A stretch of DNA of 64,000 bases from Variovorax paradoxus (GTDB taxonomy: Bacteria; Pseudomonadota; Gammaproteobacteria; Burkholderiales; Burkholderiaceae_C): NCBI RefSeq assembly GCF_029919115.1, contig NZ_CP123990.1:3932501-3996500 (forward strand), written 5' to 3'. Position 1 is the stretch's first letter; every line of letters begins with the position of its first letter. Below the pieces are notes generated by a model. It was not told where the DNA came from, did no database searches, and worked only from the letters and a program-made list of their open reading frames with translations. The position numbers and the translations under genes were made by a program. Shown here piece after piece: positions 8,803-18,284 of this stretch.

Positions 8803-11190
8803 ATGAACAGCCTAACCGCCGGCGCTTCAGCCGCACCCGCCATGGACCTTCAACGCATCCTGTGCATCGGCGGCGGTCCCGCCGGGCTGTATTTCGCGCT
8901 GCTCATGAAGGCGCGCAACCCCGCGCTCGACATCACCGTGGTCGAGCGCAACCGCCCCTTCGACACCTTCGGCTGGGGCGTGGTGCTCAGCGACCAGACG
9001 CTGGCCAACCTGGCGGCGGCCGACGCGGAGACCGCGGCGCTCATCGGTAACGAGTTCCATCATTGGGACGACATCCAGGTGTTCTTCAAGGGCCGGCAGG
9101 TGCGCTCCGGCGGGCACGGCTTCTGCGGCATCGGCCGAAAGCGGCTGCTGAACATCCTGCAGGAGCGCTGCCTGGCGCTCGGCGTGAAGCTGGTCTTCGA
9201 AACCGACGCGACCGACGACCAGGCCATTGCGGCCCAGTACAACGCCGACCTGGTGATTGCCAGTGACGGCCTCAACAGCCGCATTCGCCAGCGCTATGCC
9301 GATGTGTTCAAGCCCGACATCGACCTGCGCAACTGCCGCTTCGTGTGGCTGGGCACGCACCAGACTTTCGACGCATTTACCTTCGCCTTCGAGCAGACCG
9401 AGCACGGCTGGTTCCAGGCGCATGCCTACCAGTTCGACGACAAGACATCCACGTTCATCGTGGAAACGCCCGAGGCGGTGTGGAAGGCCCATGGCCTCGA
9501 CCAGATGGAACAGCCCGAGGCCATCGCGTTCTGCGAAAAGCTGTTCGCCAAGTACCTGGGCGGCCATCCGCTCATCAGTAACGCCACGCACCTGCGTGGG
9601 TCGGCCAACTGGATCCGCTTTCCGCGCGTGGTGTGCGAACGCTGGACGCACCGCATCGACGTGCAGGGCCGCTCGGTGCCCGTGGTGCTGATGGGCGATG
9701 CGGCGCACACGGCGCACTTTTCGATCGGCTCGGGCACCAAGCTCGCGCTGGAAGACGCGATCGACCTGGCGAATGAATTCGAGCAGGGCGGCACTGTCGA
9801 CCACGTGCTCGAAGGCTATGAGGCACGCCGCAGCGTCGAAGTGCTCAAGATCCAGAACGCAGCGCGCAACTCCACGGAATGGTTCGAAAACGTGCCGCGC
9901 TACACCGGCATGCAGATCGAGCAGTTTGCCTATTCATTGCTCACGCGCTCGCAGCGCATCAGCCACGAGAACCTGCGCGTGCGCGACACCGAATGGCTCG
10001 GCGGCTACGAGCGGTGGCTCGCGGGCGGCAAGCCCGTGGCGCCCATGCTGATGCCGCTTGCGGTGCGCGGCCTCACGCTGAAGAACCGCATCCTGGTGTC
10101 CCCGATGGCCACCTACAGCGCGGTCGACGGCGTGCCTCAAGACTTCTTGCTGGTGCACCTGGGTGCACGTGCGCTGGGCGGCGCCGCCATGGTGTTTGTC
10201 GAGATGACGAGCCCGACCCCTGAAGGCCGCATCACCCCCGGCTGTACCGGGCTCTATAACGATGCGCAGCAGGCCGCGTTCAAGCGCATCGTCGATTTCG
10301 TGCACACGCAGTCGAGCGCGAAGATCGCCATGCAGCTTGGCCACAGCGGAGCCAAGGGGTCGACGCGCGTGGGCTGGGAAGGCACCGACGAGCCTCTGGA
10401 AAGCGGCAACTGGCCGTTGCTGTCCGCTAGCGCGGTGGCCTATGGCGAGCAGAACCAGTTGCCGGCCGCAATGACGCGCGAGCAGATGGACGACATGCGC
10501 GAGCGGTTCGTCGAATCCACCCGCCGCGCGGCCGAATGCGGCTTCGACTGGCTCGAACTGCACTGCGCGCACGGCTACCTGCTGTCGGCCTTCATCAGCC
10601 CGCTGACCAACCTGCGCACCGATGAGTACGGCGGCAGTATCGAAGCGCGCTGCCGCTACCCGCTCGATGTGTTCCGCGCGATGCGCGCCGCCTGGCCTGA
10701 AGACAAGCCGATGAGCGTGCGCATCTCCGCGCACGACTGGGCGCCTGGCGGCAACACCGATGCGGACGCGGTCATCGTCGCCCGGCTCTTCAAGGAAGCC
10801 GGCGCCGATTTCATCGACGTGTCTTCCGGCCAGACCACGCGCGCCGCCAAGCCGGTTTACGGCCGCATGTACCAGACGCCGTTCTCGGACCGCATCCGCA
10901 ACGAGGTCGGCATCTCGACCATTGCCGTGGGTGCCATCACCGATGCAGACCAAGCCAACAGCATCATTGCCGCGGGGCGCGCCGACCTCTGCGCCATCGC
11001 CCGCCCGCACCTTGCCGACCCCGCCTGGACGCTGCACGAAGCCGCGAAGCTGCAGAGCCGCGATGTCGACTGGCCGAAGCAATACCTGAGCGGGCGCGAC
11101 CAGATGTACCGAGAGATCGCCAAGCAGCAGCAGATTGCCGCGGCGGCCAACGCCGCAATGGCCGCGCAGAACAACGAGGAGACACACTGA
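8803..11190 (+). CDS. Fused FAD monooxygenase/old-yellow-enzyme reductase (2-aminobenzoyl-CoA monooxygenase/reductase or salicylyl-CoA 5-hydroxylase type)
   Basis: 795 residues from the ATG at 8803. Residues about 14-395 form a salicylate-hydroxylase-like FAD monooxygenase: [10 protein letters not shown] dinucleotide motif, SDGLNSRIR, and [17 protein letters not shown]. Residues about 415-780 form an OYE-type FMN domain: [37 protein letters not shown] and [10 protein letters not shown]. This fusion is known for 2-aminobenzoyl-CoA monooxygenase/reductase of Azoarcus evansii and for proteins named salicylyl-CoA 5-hydroxylase. The following ligase, dehydrogenase, hydratase and RidA genes fit CoA-dependent aromatic degradation. 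Anthranilate is my preferred substrate because of RidA, but salicylate cannot be excluded. Confidence 0.9.
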   Translation: MNSLTAGASAAPAMDLQRILCIGGGPAGLYFALLMKARNPALDITVVERNRPFDTFGWGVVLSDQTLANLAAADAETAALIGNEFHHWDDIQVFFKGRQVRSGGHGFCGIGRKRLLNILQERCLALGVKLVFETDATDDQAIAAQYNADLVIASDGLNSRIRQRYADVFKPDIDLRNCRFVWLGTHQTFDAFTFAFEQTEHGWFQAHAYQFDDKTSTFIVETPEAVWKAHGLDQMEQPEAIAFCEKLFAKYLGGHPLISNATHLRGSANWIRFPRVVCERWTHRIDVQGRSVPVVLMGDAAHTAHFSIGSGTKLALEDAIDLANEFEQGGTVDHVLEGYEARRSVEVLKIQNAARNSTEWFENVPRYTGMQIEQFAYSLLTRSQRISHENLRVRDTEWLGGYERWLAGGKPVAPMLMPLAVRGLTLKNRILVSPMATYSAVDGVPQDFLLVHLGARALGGAAMVFVEMTSPTPEGRITPGCTGLYNDAQQAAFKRIVDFVHTQSSAKIAMQLGHSGAKGSTRVGWEGTDEPLESGNWPLLSASAVAYGEQNQLPAAMTREQMDDMRERFVESTRRAAECGFDWLELHCAHGYLLSAFISPLTNLRTDEYGGSIEARCRYPLDVFRAMRAAWPEDKPMSVRISAHDWAPGGNTDADAVIVARLFKEAGADFIDVSSGQTTRAAKPVYGRMYQTPFSDRIRNEVGISTIAVGAITDADQANSIIAAGRADLCAIARPHLADPAWTLHEAAKLQSRDVDWPKQYLSGRDQMYREIAKQQQIAAAANAAMAAQNNEETH

Positions 11191-11191
11191 G

Positions 11192-11668
11192 ATGGACCTC
11201 GAAGCACGCGCCCACAGCGAGCACCCCGAGGCCTTGCGCCTCTGGCTGCGGCTCCTCACCTGCACGCAGCTGATCGAGAAGCAGGTGCGCAACGAACTGC
11301 GCTCGCAGTTCTCGACCACGCTCCCGCGCTTCGATCTGATGTCGCAGCTCGAGCGTGCGCCCGACGGCCTGAAGATGAACGAGCTCTCGCGCCGCATGAT
11401 GGTGACGGGCGGCAACGTGACCGGCATCACCGACCAGTTGGTGACCGAAGGGCTGGTGGAGCGCGTCGACGTCGAGGGCGACCGGCGCGCCTGGCGCGTG
11501 CGTCTTACCGCGCGCGGTCGCAAGCTCTTCAACGAAATGGCGCAGCAGCACGAAGACTGGATCGTCGACGCCTTCGCGGGCCTCAGCGCCAAGGAAATCG
11601 CGCAGCTTCACAAGCTGCTCGGCAAGGTCAAGCAACACTCACACAGCCAGATGGCGGAGGCCGAATGA
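11192..11668 (+). CDS. MarR-family transcriptional regulator
   Basis: 158 residues from the ATG at 11192, which follows a GAGGAGA ribosome binding site. The frame is open 57 bases further upstream, but that part overlaps the previous gene. The winged helix ([64 protein letters not shown]) is textbook MarR. Such regulators usually repress catabolic operons and release DNA on binding an aryl-CoA or aromatic acid. It is encoded inside the operon whose promoter carries the palindrome at 8777-8796. Its stop overlaps the next start (ATGA). Confidence 0.93.
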   Translation: MDLEARAHSEHPEALRLWLRLLTCTQLIEKQVRNELRSQFSTTLPRFDLMSQLERAPDGLKMNELSRRMMVTGGNVTGITDQLVTEGLVERVDVEGDRRAWRVRLTARGRKLFNEMAQQHEDWIVDAFAGLSAKEIAQLHKLLGKVKQHSHSQMAEAE

Positions 11669-12519
11669 AGCACTACATCGGAGCGGGCAATCCCATGCAC
11701 GCGCAGTTCGAGGCCAAGGCGCCTTACGAGGCCAGGCACTTCGCGTGGAGCTATGAAGCCGGCGTCGGCACCATCACGCTGAACCGGCCCGAGCGCAAGA
11801 ACCCGCTCACTTTCGATTCGTACGCCGAACTGCGCGACCTGTTCCGCGCGCTGAACTACGCCACCGATGTGAAGGCCATCGTCATCACCGGTGCGGGCGG
11901 CAATTTCTGCTCGGGCGGCGACGTGCACGAGATCATCGGCCCGCTCACCGGCATGCGCATGCCCGAGCTGCTCGAGTTCACACGCATGACGGGCGACCTG
12001 GTGAAGGCGATTCGCGCATGCCCGCAGCCGATCGTCGGTGCCATCGACGGCGTGTGCGCCGGCGCCGGCGCGATGATTGCGCTGGCCTGCGACCTGCGCT
12101 ACGGTTCGCCCGCCACGCGCACCGCCTTTCTTTTCACGCGCGTGGGCCTTGCCGGTGCGGACATGGGTGCGTGCGCACTGCTGCCGCGCGTGATCGGCCA
12201 GGGCCGTGCATCGGAGCTGCTGTTCACTGGACGCGCCATGACGGCGCACGAAGGCCACGCCTGGGGCTTCTTCAACGCGCTGCACGAAAGCGATGCGCTG
12301 CTCGAGGCTGCCACCAAAGTGGCGCGCGAACTGGCCGAAGGCCCGAGCTTTGCGCACGGCATGACCAAGACAATGCTTTCGCAGGAATGGTCGATGACCA
12401 TCGACCAGGCCATCGAGGCTGAAGCGCAGGCGCAGGCGATCTGCATGCAGACCGAAGACTTCAAGCGTGCCTACGAAGCCTTCGCCGCCAAGCGCAAGCC
12501 GGTGTTCGGTGGGGACTGA
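11665..12519 (+). CDS. Enoyl-CoA hydratase/isomerase-family protein
   Basis: 284 residues of the crotonase fold. The oxyanion-hole segments are visible as [15 protein letters not shown] near residue 75 and [19 protein letters not shown] near 130. The N-terminal [19 protein letters not shown] is typical. The start overlaps the MarR stop codon by four bases, so the genes are translationally coupled. In this operon it probably hydrates or hydrolytically opens a dearomatised, non-aromatic CoA intermediate made by the monooxygenase/reductase. Confidence 0.92.
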   Translation: MKHYIGAGNPMHAQFEAKAPYEARHFAWSYEAGVGTITLNRPERKNPLTFDSYAELRDLFRALNYATDVKAIVITGAGGNFCSGGDVHEIIGPLTGMRMPELLEFTRMTGDLVKAIRACPQPIVGAIDGVCAGAGAMIALACDLRYGSPATRTAFLFTRVGLAGADMGACALLPRVIGQGRASELLFTGRAMTAHEGHAWGFFNALHESDALLEAATKVARELAEGPSFAHGMTKTMLSQEWSMTIDQAIEAEAQAQAICMQTEDFKRAYEAFAAKRKPVFGGD

Positions 12520-12522
12520 GCC

Positions 12523-13716
12523 ATGATGACGAAGATCCCCGCACCACCTTCCACGGCGCACCTCGCGCTGCCCTTCTTCGACGAAGCCCATCGCTCGCTC
12601 GCGCGCGACCTGCTGCCATGGTGCGTAGCGCAAGAGATCGATGAGCGCGACGACCGCGCGGCCTGCCGCGAGTGGGTGCGGCGCCTTGGCGGCGGCGGAT
12701 GGCTGCGCTATGCGGTGCCCGGCAGCGCGGGTGGCGCGCTCGAGCGTCTCGATTCGCGCGCGCTCGTGCTGCTGCGCGAAACACTGGGCTACCACTCGCC
12801 GCTGGCCGACTTCGCGTTTGCGATGCAGGGGCTGGGCAGCGGCGCGATCACGCTTGCGGGTACGCCCGAGCAGCAGTCGCAGTACCTCACGGCCGTGGGC
12901 AAGGGCGAGAAGATCGCGGCCTTTGCGCTGAGCGAACCCGATGCGGGATCGGACGTGGCCGCGATGGCGATGCGCGCCGAACCCACGGCCGAAGGCTGGC
13001 GGCTGAACGGCGCAAAGACCTGGATCAGCAATGGCGGCATCGCCGACTTCTATTGCGTGTTCGCAAAGACCGACCCCACGGGCGGTACGCGCGGCATCAC
13101 GGTGTTCATCGTCGATGCGAAGACACCCGGGCTCGATACCTCCGAGCACATCGACGTGATGGCGCCGCACCCGCTGGCCACTTTGCGCTTCGACAACTGC
13201 GTTGTGCCGCGCACGGCGCAGCTGGGTGAGCTCAACGGTGGCTTCAAGCTCGCGATGCGCACGCTCGACATCTTTCGCGCGTCGGTGGCAGCAGCGGCAC
13301 TCGGCATGGGACGCCGCGCACTCGCGGAGGCGATCGCTCATGCAAAGACCCGGCGCATGTTCGGCCAGACGCTCGCCGACTTCCAGCTCACTCAGGCCAA
13401 GCTGGGCGAGATGGCCGCATTGATCGACAGCGCGGCGTTGCTCACCTACCGCGCCGCGTGGATGCGCGACGACGCCGAGCACCGCGGTGCAGCCGCGGTG
13501 GGCGATGTGTCCGCTGCCGCGGCCATGGCCAAGATGTGCGCCACCGAGAACGCAAGCCGCGTGATCGACATGGCGCTGCAGATGCACGGCGGCCTCGGCG
13601 TGAAGGTTGGCACGAAGATTGAAAGCCTCTACCGCGACATCCGCTCGCTGCGCATCTATGAAGGCGCGACGGAGGTTCAACAACTGATCATTGGCAAATC
13701 CGTTCTGCGGGGATAA
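12523..13716 (+). CDS. Acyl-CoA dehydrogenase-family protein
   Basis: 397 residues. FAD-binding segment FALSEPDAGSDVAAMAM near residue 137, TWISNGGIADFYCVFAKTD near 166, RRMFGQTLADFQLTQAKLGEMA near 278 and the C-terminal LRIYEGATEVQ near 377, whose Glu is the catalytic base in many members. It starts three bases after the hydratase stop. In the proposed pathway it would oxidise the ring-derived CoA thioester during beta-oxidation. The electron acceptor (ETF) is not encoded in the window. Confidence 0.93.
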   Translation: MMTKIPAPPSTAHLALPFFDEAHRSLARDLLPWCVAQEIDERDDRAACREWVRRLGGGGWLRYAVPGSAGGALERLDSRALVLLRETLGYHSPLADFAFAMQGLGSGAITLAGTPEQQSQYLTAVGKGEKIAAFALSEPDAGSDVAAMAMRAEPTAEGWRLNGAKTWISNGGIADFYCVFAKTDPTGGTRGITVFIVDAKTPGLDTSEHIDVMAPHPLATLRFDNCVVPRTAQLGELNGGFKLAMRTLDIFRASVAAAALGMGRRALAEAIAHAKTRRMFGQTLADFQLTQAKLGEMAALIDSAALLTYRAAWMRDDAEHRGAAAVGDVSAAAAMAKMCATENASRVIDMALQMHGGLGVKVGTKIESLYRDIRSLRIYEGATEVQQLIIGKSVLRG

Positions 13717-13721
13717 ATACC

Positions 13722-15344
13722 GTGTCTGCCCAAGTCGACCGCTTCGTTCACGACCGCCTGCCGCCCGCCGAGCAGTTGCCGGTCTTTCGCTACGATCTTC
13801 CGGAGTTGCAGCTGCCCGACCAGCTGAACCTGGTCGAGGAGCTTCTGGACAAGGCGCCCGCCAAGGGGTTCGGCGACAAGCCGATGCTGCGTTCGCCGAC
13901 AGGCACGCTGACCTACTCACAGGCGGCCGTCGAGGTCAACCGCATCGCGCAGGTGCTCACCGAAGATCTGGCGCTCGTGCCGGGCAACCGTGTGCTGCTT
14001 CGCGGCGGCAATTCGGTGGCCATGGCATTGGCGTGGCTCGCAGTGGTCAAGGCCGGCTTGATTGCGGTGGCCACCATGCCGCTGCTGCGCGCCAAGGAGT
14101 TGGGCGACATCATCGAGAAAGCGCAACCGGTGGCGGCGCTGTGCGACGGCCGCCTGCTCGACGAGCTCTCGATGGCGCAGCGCGAGCATCCGGTGCTTGC
14201 ATCGGTGATTGCCTTCAACAAGCCCGATGCGCCCGATTCGCTGTCGGCACGCGCGGCGGCCAAAAGCGGCGTGTTCACGGCGTGCCCGACGGCGTCGGAC
14301 GACATCGCATTGCTCGCATTCACATCGGGCACCACGGGCAAGCCCAAGGCACCGGTCACCACGCACCGCGATGTGCTTGCGATGTGCGAGACATGGCCGC
14401 GCCACGTGCTGCAGGCTCGAAGCGACGACATCGTGATCGGCTCGCCGCCGCTGGCCTTTACTTTCGGGCTCGGCGGGTTGCTGGTGTTCCCGATGTGGGC
14501 CGGCGCCTCGGTGTACTTTGCCGATGCGCCGTTCACGCCCGAAGGGCTCGTGAAGCTCATCAATGAGGTCGGCGCGACCATCTGCTACACCGCACCCACG
14601 TTCTACCGACAGATGGCACCCTTTGTTCGCCAGCACGGCGCGCCGAGCCTGCGCATCTGCGTGAGCGCCGGCGAGGCATTGCCCGACGCGACGCGACAAC
14701 TCTGGAAGGAAGCCACCGGCATCGAGATGCTCGACGGCATCGGCGGCACCGAGGTGTTCCACATCTACATTTCCGCCGCGGGCGACCAGGTGCGCCGCGG
14801 TGCGGTCGGCAAGGTGGTGCCGGGTTTCACGGCAAAGGTGGTGGACGACCAGGGCAACGAAGTACCGCGCGGTACGGTCGGCAAGCTGGCGCTGCAGGGG
14901 CCGGTCGGTTGCCGCTACCTGGAGGATCCTCGCCAGGCAGACTACGTGAAGAACGGCTGGAATTACCCCGGCGATTCGTTCGTGCAGGACGACGACGGCT
15001 ACTTCTTCTACCAGGCGCGCGCCGACGACATGATCATCACGGCCGGCTACAACGTCGGCGGGCCCGAGGTGGAAGATGCGCTGCTCAGGCACCCGGCCGT
15101 GGCCGAGTGCGGCGTGATCGGCAAGCCCGACCCGGACCGCGGCATGATCGTGAAGGCCTTCTGCGTGCTGAAGCCCGGCCATGAAGGCGGCGACGCACTC
15201 GTCAAGGCGCTGCAGGACCACGTGAAGGCCAGCATCGCGCCGTTCAAATACCCGCGGGAGATCGAATTCGTGACGGTGCTTCCGCGCACCGAGACCGGCA
15301 AGCTTCAGCGATTCAAACTGAGACAACTCAACAGCACAACATGA
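13722..15344 (+). CDS. AMP-binding aryl-CoA ligase (2-aminobenzoate/benzoate-CoA ligase type)
   Basis: 540 residues from a GTG start, the length of benzoate-CoA ligases. The adenylate-forming signatures are LLAFTSGTTGKPKAPVTTH near residue 203, IGGTEVFHIYIS near 343, the hinge/core YFFYQARADDMIITAGYNVGGPEVE near 427, and the catalytic Lys in PRTETGKLQRFKLR near the C terminus. It should activate an aromatic acid with ATP and CoA in the cytoplasm, supplying the substrate of the monooxygenase/reductase at 8803. The exact acid (anthranilate, salicylate or another) is not decided by the sequence. Confidence 0.9.
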   Translation: MSAQVDRFVHDRLPPAEQLPVFRYDLPELQLPDQLNLVEELLDKAPAKGFGDKPMLRSPTGTLTYSQAAVEVNRIAQVLTEDLALVPGNRVLLRGGNSVAMALAWLAVVKAGLIAVATMPLLRAKELGDIIEKAQPVAALCDGRLLDELSMAQREHPVLASVIAFNKPDAPDSLSARAAAKSGVFTACPTASDDIALLAFTSGTTGKPKAPVTTHRDVLAMCETWPRHVLQARSDDIVIGSPPLAFTFGLGGLLVFPMWAGASVYFADAPFTPEGLVKLINEVGATICYTAPTFYRQMAPFVRQHGAPSLRICVSAGEALPDATRQLWKEATGIEMLDGIGGTEVFHIYISAAGDQVRRGAVGKVVPGFTAKVVDDQGNEVPRGTVGKLALQGPVGCRYLEDPRQADYVKNGWNYPGDSFVQDDDGYFFYQARADDMIITAGYNVGGPEVEDALLRHPAVAECGVIGKPDPDRGMIVKAFCVLKPGHEGGDALVKALQDHVKASIAPFKYPREIEFVTVLPRTETGKLQRFKLRQLNSTT

Positions 15345-15739
15345 TGAACAAACTCTTGCAGCCACCGGGCTGGTTGCCCCCCAAGGGCTATGCGAATGGC
15401 GTGGCCGCACGCGGCACCATGGTGTTCGTCGGCGGACAGATCGGCTGGAATGCACAGCAGCAGTTCGAGTCGGACGACTTCATCGACCAATGTGGCCTGG
15501 CGCTGCGCAATATCGCCGAAGTGCTGCGCGAAGCCGGCGCCGGCCCCGAGCACATGGTGCGAATGACCTGGTACGTGACGGACCGCGACGAATACAGCCG
15601 GCGGCTGGCCGAGCTCGGCCCCGTGTACCGCGAGGCAATGGGGCGCAACTTTCCGGCCATGACCTGCGTGCAGGTGGCGGCGCTGGTCGAGCACCGCGCC
15701 AAGGTCGAGATCGAGGTGACGGCGGTCATTCCCGACTGA
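15341..15739 (+). CDS. RidA-family (YjgF/YER057c/UK114) protein
   Basis: 132 residues, the usual RidA length. The family pattern is visible as VFVGGQIGWNA near residue 24, HMVRMTWYVTDRDEYSRR near 70, and the C-terminal FPAMTCVQVAALVEHRAKVEIEVTAVI. RidA proteins hydrolyse reactive enamines and imines to ketones. The start codon overlaps the ligase stop, so it belongs to the operon. An imine deaminase would suit an amino-substituted ring intermediate and favours anthranilate as substrate. It is the last gene before a terminator. Confidence 0.92.
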   Translation: MMNKLLQPPGWLPPKGYANGVAARGTMVFVGGQIGWNAQQQFESDDFIDQCGLALRNIAEVLREAGAGPEHMVRMTWYVTDRDEYSRRLAELGPVYREAMGRNFPAMTCVQVAALVEHRAKVEIEVTAVIPD

Positions 15740-15750
15740 CCGGCAGAGCA

Positions 15751-15778
15751 AAAAAGCCCTCACGAAGAGGGCTTTTTA
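15751..15778 (+). terminator. Rho-independent terminator after the aromatic operon
   Basis: An AGCCCT/AGGGCT stem flanked by A-run and T-run (five T) lies 12 bases after the RidA stop. The preceding A-run makes it partly usable on the other strand too. Confidence 0.85.
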
Positions 15779-15798
15779 TCTGGACCCATCGACCAAAG

Positions 15799-15831
15799 AA
15801 AAAAGGCCCTTTGAAATTCAAAGGGCCTTTT
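15799..15831 (-). terminator. Strong bidirectional terminator between RidA and tRNA-fMet
   Basis: Fifteen-base perfect arms (AAAAGGCCCTTTGAA and its complement) almost touch, giving a long stem. On the minus strand it ends in six T, so it should end transcripts coming through rplQ and the tRNA. It starts four bases after the tRNA CCA end. Confidence 0.88.
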
Positions 15832-15835
15832 AAAT

Positions 15836-15912
<77 letters not shown>

Positions 15913-15922
15913 GCAAGATGGA

Positions 15923-15928
15923 ATTATA
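15923..15928 (-). promoter_or_regulatory. Perfect -10 element upstream of tRNA-fMet
   Basis: TATAAT on the minus strand lies 11 bases before the tRNA 5' end, directly after the rplQ stop codon. No good -35 hexamer is visible 16-18 bases further upstream within rplQ, so an independent tRNA promoter is possible but not certain. Read-through from the alpha operon is the alternative. Confidence 0.45.
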
Positions 15929-15930
15929 CC

Positions 15931-16329
15931 TTATTCAGCAGCGCCTTGCTCGGCGGCTTCTTCTTTAATTTCAGGACGGTCGACCAGTTCGACCAGAGCC
16001 ATGGGTGCATTGTCGCCAACGCGGAAACCCATCTTCAGGATGCGGGTGTAGCCGCCCGGACGCGCTGCGAAGCGCGGGCCGAGTTCGCCGAAGAGCTTGA
16101 CGACGCTGTCGCGGCTGCGCAGGCGGTCGAAAGCCAGGCGCTTGTTGGCGAGCGTGGGCTTCTTGGCGAGCGTGATCATCGGTTCGATGACGCGGCGCAG
16201 TTCCTTGGCCTTGGGGACCGTGGTCTTGATGACTTCGTGCTCGATGAGCGAATTCATCATGTTCTGCAGCATCGCAAGGCGGTGCGAGCTGGTGCGGTTG
16301 AGTTTGCGGAGTCCGTGTCCGTGACGCAT
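15931..16329 (-). CDS. rplQ: 50S ribosomal protein L17
   Basis: 132 residues. [24 protein letters not shown] is the invariant bL17 start, followed by [25 protein letters not shown] short acidic/alanine tail ([10 protein letters not shown]) follows, as often in betaproteobacteria. L17 sits near the peptide exit tunnel of the large subunit. It is the last protein gene of the alpha operon, 83 bases after rpoA, with a small hairpin (GAGCCC-TCAT-GGGCTC at 16386-16401) in the gap. Confidence 0.98.
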   Translation of the reverse strand: MRHGHGLRKLNRTSSHRLAMLQNMMNSLIEHEVIKTTVPKAKELRRVIEPMITLAKKPTLANKRLAFDRLRSRDSVVKLFGELGPRFAARPGGYTRILKMGFRVGDNAPMALVELVDRPEIKEEAAEQGAAE

Positions 16330-16412
16330 GGTGCTTTTCCTTTACTTTATTAAACAGGCAGCCGTATCAGGTACTGCCCGGGCACGAGCCCTCATGGGCT
16401 CAATTCAAAAAA

Positions 16413-17402
16413 TCAACGCTTGTCGAGGCCGGCCGGCGGCCAGCTTTCAAGCTTCATACCCAAGGTCAGGCCGCGGGAGGCAAGCACTTCCTTGATTTCG
16501 TTGAGCGACTTGCGACCCAGGTTCGGGGTCTTGAGCAGCTCGTTCTCGGTGCGCTGGATCAGGTCACCGATGTAGTAGATGTTTTCGGCCTTCAGGCAGT
16601 TGGCCGAACGCACGGTGAGTTCGAGCTCGTCGACAGGGCGCAGCAGGATCGGATCGAATTGCTGAGCGCTGCGCGGTGCCGGCGCATCGAATGCAGCCAG
16701 TTCGCCGCCTTCGAGTTGTGCGAACACAGCCAGTTGCTCGACCAGGATTTTAGCCGAGGCGCGAACCGCGTCTTCAGCGGTGATCGCGCCGTTGGTTTCG
16801 ATTTCGACCAGCAGCTTGTCCAGGTCGGTACGCTGTTCGACACGAGCGCTTTCGACGGTGTAGCTCACGCGCTTGACGGGCGAGAACGAAGCGTCCAGAA
16901 CAATACGGCCAATCGACTTGGTCGGCTCGTCGGCGTAGCGGCGCATCGTGCCGGGCACGTAGCCGCGGCCCTTTTCAACCTTGATCTGCATGTCGAGCTT
17001 GCCGCCTTGCGACAGGTGCGCGATCACGTGGTCGGGGTTGATGATCTCGACGTCGTGCGGGGTCTGGATGTCAGACGCGAGCACCGCGCCTTCGCCGTCC
17101 TTGCGCAGGCTCAGCGTGACTTCGTCGCGGTTGTGGAGCTTGAACACCACGCCCTTGAGATTCAGCAGGATGTTGACGACATCTTCCTGCACGCCGTCGA
17201 TCGACGAGTACTCATGCAGAACGCCGGCGATCGTGACTTCAGTGGCCGAATAACCGACCATCGACGACAGCAGAACGCGACGCAGCGCGTTGCCGAGCGT
17301 GTGGCCGTAGCCGCGCTCGAAAGGCTCGAGCGTAACCTTGGCCTTGTTGGCGGCAAGTTGCTCGACCTGAATGGTCTTGGGTTTCAGCAGGGTGGTTTGC
17401 AT
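16413..17402 (-). CDS. rpoA: DNA-directed RNA polymerase alpha subunit
   Basis: 329 residues, the usual length. The N-terminal dimerisation/assembly domain is clear ([32 protein letters not shown]), and the C-terminal domain (about 245-320) contains [47 protein letters not shown], which binds UP elements and activators. It follows rpsD after a 128-base gap with two hairpins, which may adjust its expression relative to the ribosomal proteins. Confidence 0.99.
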   Translation of the reverse strand: MQTTLLKPKTIQVEQLAANKAKVTLEPFERGYGHTLGNALRRVLLSSMVGYSATEVTIAGVLHEYSSIDGVQEDVVNILLNLKGVVFKLHNRDEVTLSLRKDGEGAVLASDIQTPHDVEIINPDHVIAHLSQGGKLDMQIKVEKGRGYVPGTMRRYADEPTKSIGRIVLDASFSPVKRVSYTVESARVEQRTDLDKLLVEIETNGAITAEDAVRASAKILVEQLAVFAQLEGGELAAFDAPAPRSAQQFDPILLRPVDELELTVRSANCLKAENIYYIGDLIQRTENELLKTPNLGRKSLNEIKEVLASRGLTLGMKLESWPPAGLDKR

Positions 17403-17456
17403 GCAGACTTCCTCTCAATACCCCCGGCTCGTTACACCGGTAAGGCTGGTGAAGCA

Positions 17457-17519
17457 CCCATCGGAAGTGCCTCCCGATGGGAACAAAAAAATCAAATTCG
17501 GGCCGCGAAGAGCGGCCCG
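17457..17519 (-). terminator. Two hairpins in the rpsD-rpoA gap, one terminator-like
   Basis: In transcription order (minus strand) the first stem is CGGGCCGC/GCGGCCCG at 17499-17519 with a five-base loop. Seven bases later comes a run of seven T (17485-17491), then a second perfect eight-base stem, CCCATCGG/CCGATGGG at 17457-17481. The spacing of the T-run is long for a full terminator, so attenuation or RNA protection is more likely than a hard stop. Confidence 0.55.
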
Positions 17520-17530
17520 TTATCGTCTGT

Positions 17531-18154
17531 TTAGCGCGAGTACAGTTCGACGATCAGCGATTCGTTGATGTCGGCTGCGAATTCGTCGCGATCGGGCACC
17601 TTCTTGAAGGTACCTTCGGCCTTGTCGGCATTCACTTCGACCCAGGCCGGAATACCGACTTGTTGGGCGAGTTGGAGCGCTTCGGCAATGCGGGTCTGCT
17701 TCTTCGACTTGTCGCGCACAGCGATCACGTCGCCGGTCTTCACCAGGTACGACGGAATGTTGACCGACTGGCCGTTCACCGTGATCGCCTTGTGCGACAC
17801 GAGCTGGCGTGCTTCAGCGCGCGTCGAGCCGAAGCCCATGCGGTAGACCACGTTGTCTAGGCGCGATTCGAGAATGAACAGCAGGTTGGCGCCGGTGTTG
17901 CCACGGCGACGGTCGGCTTCCTCGAAGTAACGGCGGAATTGCTTTTCGAGCACGCCGTACATGCGCTTGACCTTCTGCTTTTCACGCAGTTGCAGACCGT
18001 AGTCCGACGTGCGCTGACCCGAAGTGCGGCCGTGCTGGCCGGGCTTGGAGTCGAACTTGGCCTTGTCTTGAATGGAGCGGCGGGCGCTCTTCAGAAACAG
18101 GTCGGTGCCTTCGCGGCGGGAAAGTTTGGCCTTGGGGCCGAGGTAGCGTGCCAC
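17531..18154 (-). CDS. rpsD: 30S ribosomal protein S4
   Basis: 207 residues. Starts [21 protein letters not shown] and contains the S4 RNA-binding domain ([49 protein letters not shown]). No N-terminal zinc cysteines, so it is the zinc-free type. S4 nucleates 30S assembly by binding 16S rRNA and in E. coli represses its operon by binding a leader pseudoknot. Here both flanking gaps are about 130 bases and contain terminator-like hairpins, which sets this gene apart from the tightly packed rest of the operon. Confidence 0.99.
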   Translation of the reverse strand: MARYLGPKAKLSRREGTDLFLKSARRSIQDKAKFDSKPGQHGRTSGQRTSDYGLQLREKQKVKRMYGVLEKQFRRYFEEADRRRGNTGANLLFILESRLDNVVYRMGFGSTRAEARQLVSHKAITVNGQSVNIPSYLVKTGDVIAVRDKSKKQTRIAEALQLAQQVGIPAWVEVNADKAEGTFKKVPDRDEFAADINESLIVELYSR

Positions 18155-18229
18155 GTGGTTTCCTTTGTGTCATCTGCCGCAGTTGCCTGCGGGAGCCATC
18201 GGCGAAAACGCGGATGGCGGTGGGCTTAG

Positions 18230-18269
18230 TTAAAAAACAAATGCGCAGCCGCTCAAGAGCCGGCTGCGC
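18230..18269 (-). terminator. Terminator-like hairpin in the rpsK-rpsD gap
   Basis: On the minus strand a nine-base stem GCGCAGCCG/CGGCTGCGC (18243-18269) is followed by ATTTGTTTTTTAAC, a good though interrupted T-rich tail. It lies inside the alpha operon 15 bases after the rpsK stop, so it probably attenuates rather than ends the transcript. Confidence 0.65.
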
Positions 18270-18284
18270 CTTGCGGACTGACGA

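Noticed and set aside
9934..11592. Long open frame (552 codons) opposite the fused monooxygenase gene
   Set aside because: The other strand has two clear flavoenzyme domains. The antisense translation is rich in Arg, His and Ala with no motif, as expected in high-GC DNA.
11608..13920. 770-codon frame opposite hydratase and acyl-CoA dehydrogenase genes
   Set aside because: Same mirror effect. The sense frames have full enzyme motifs and coupled starts.
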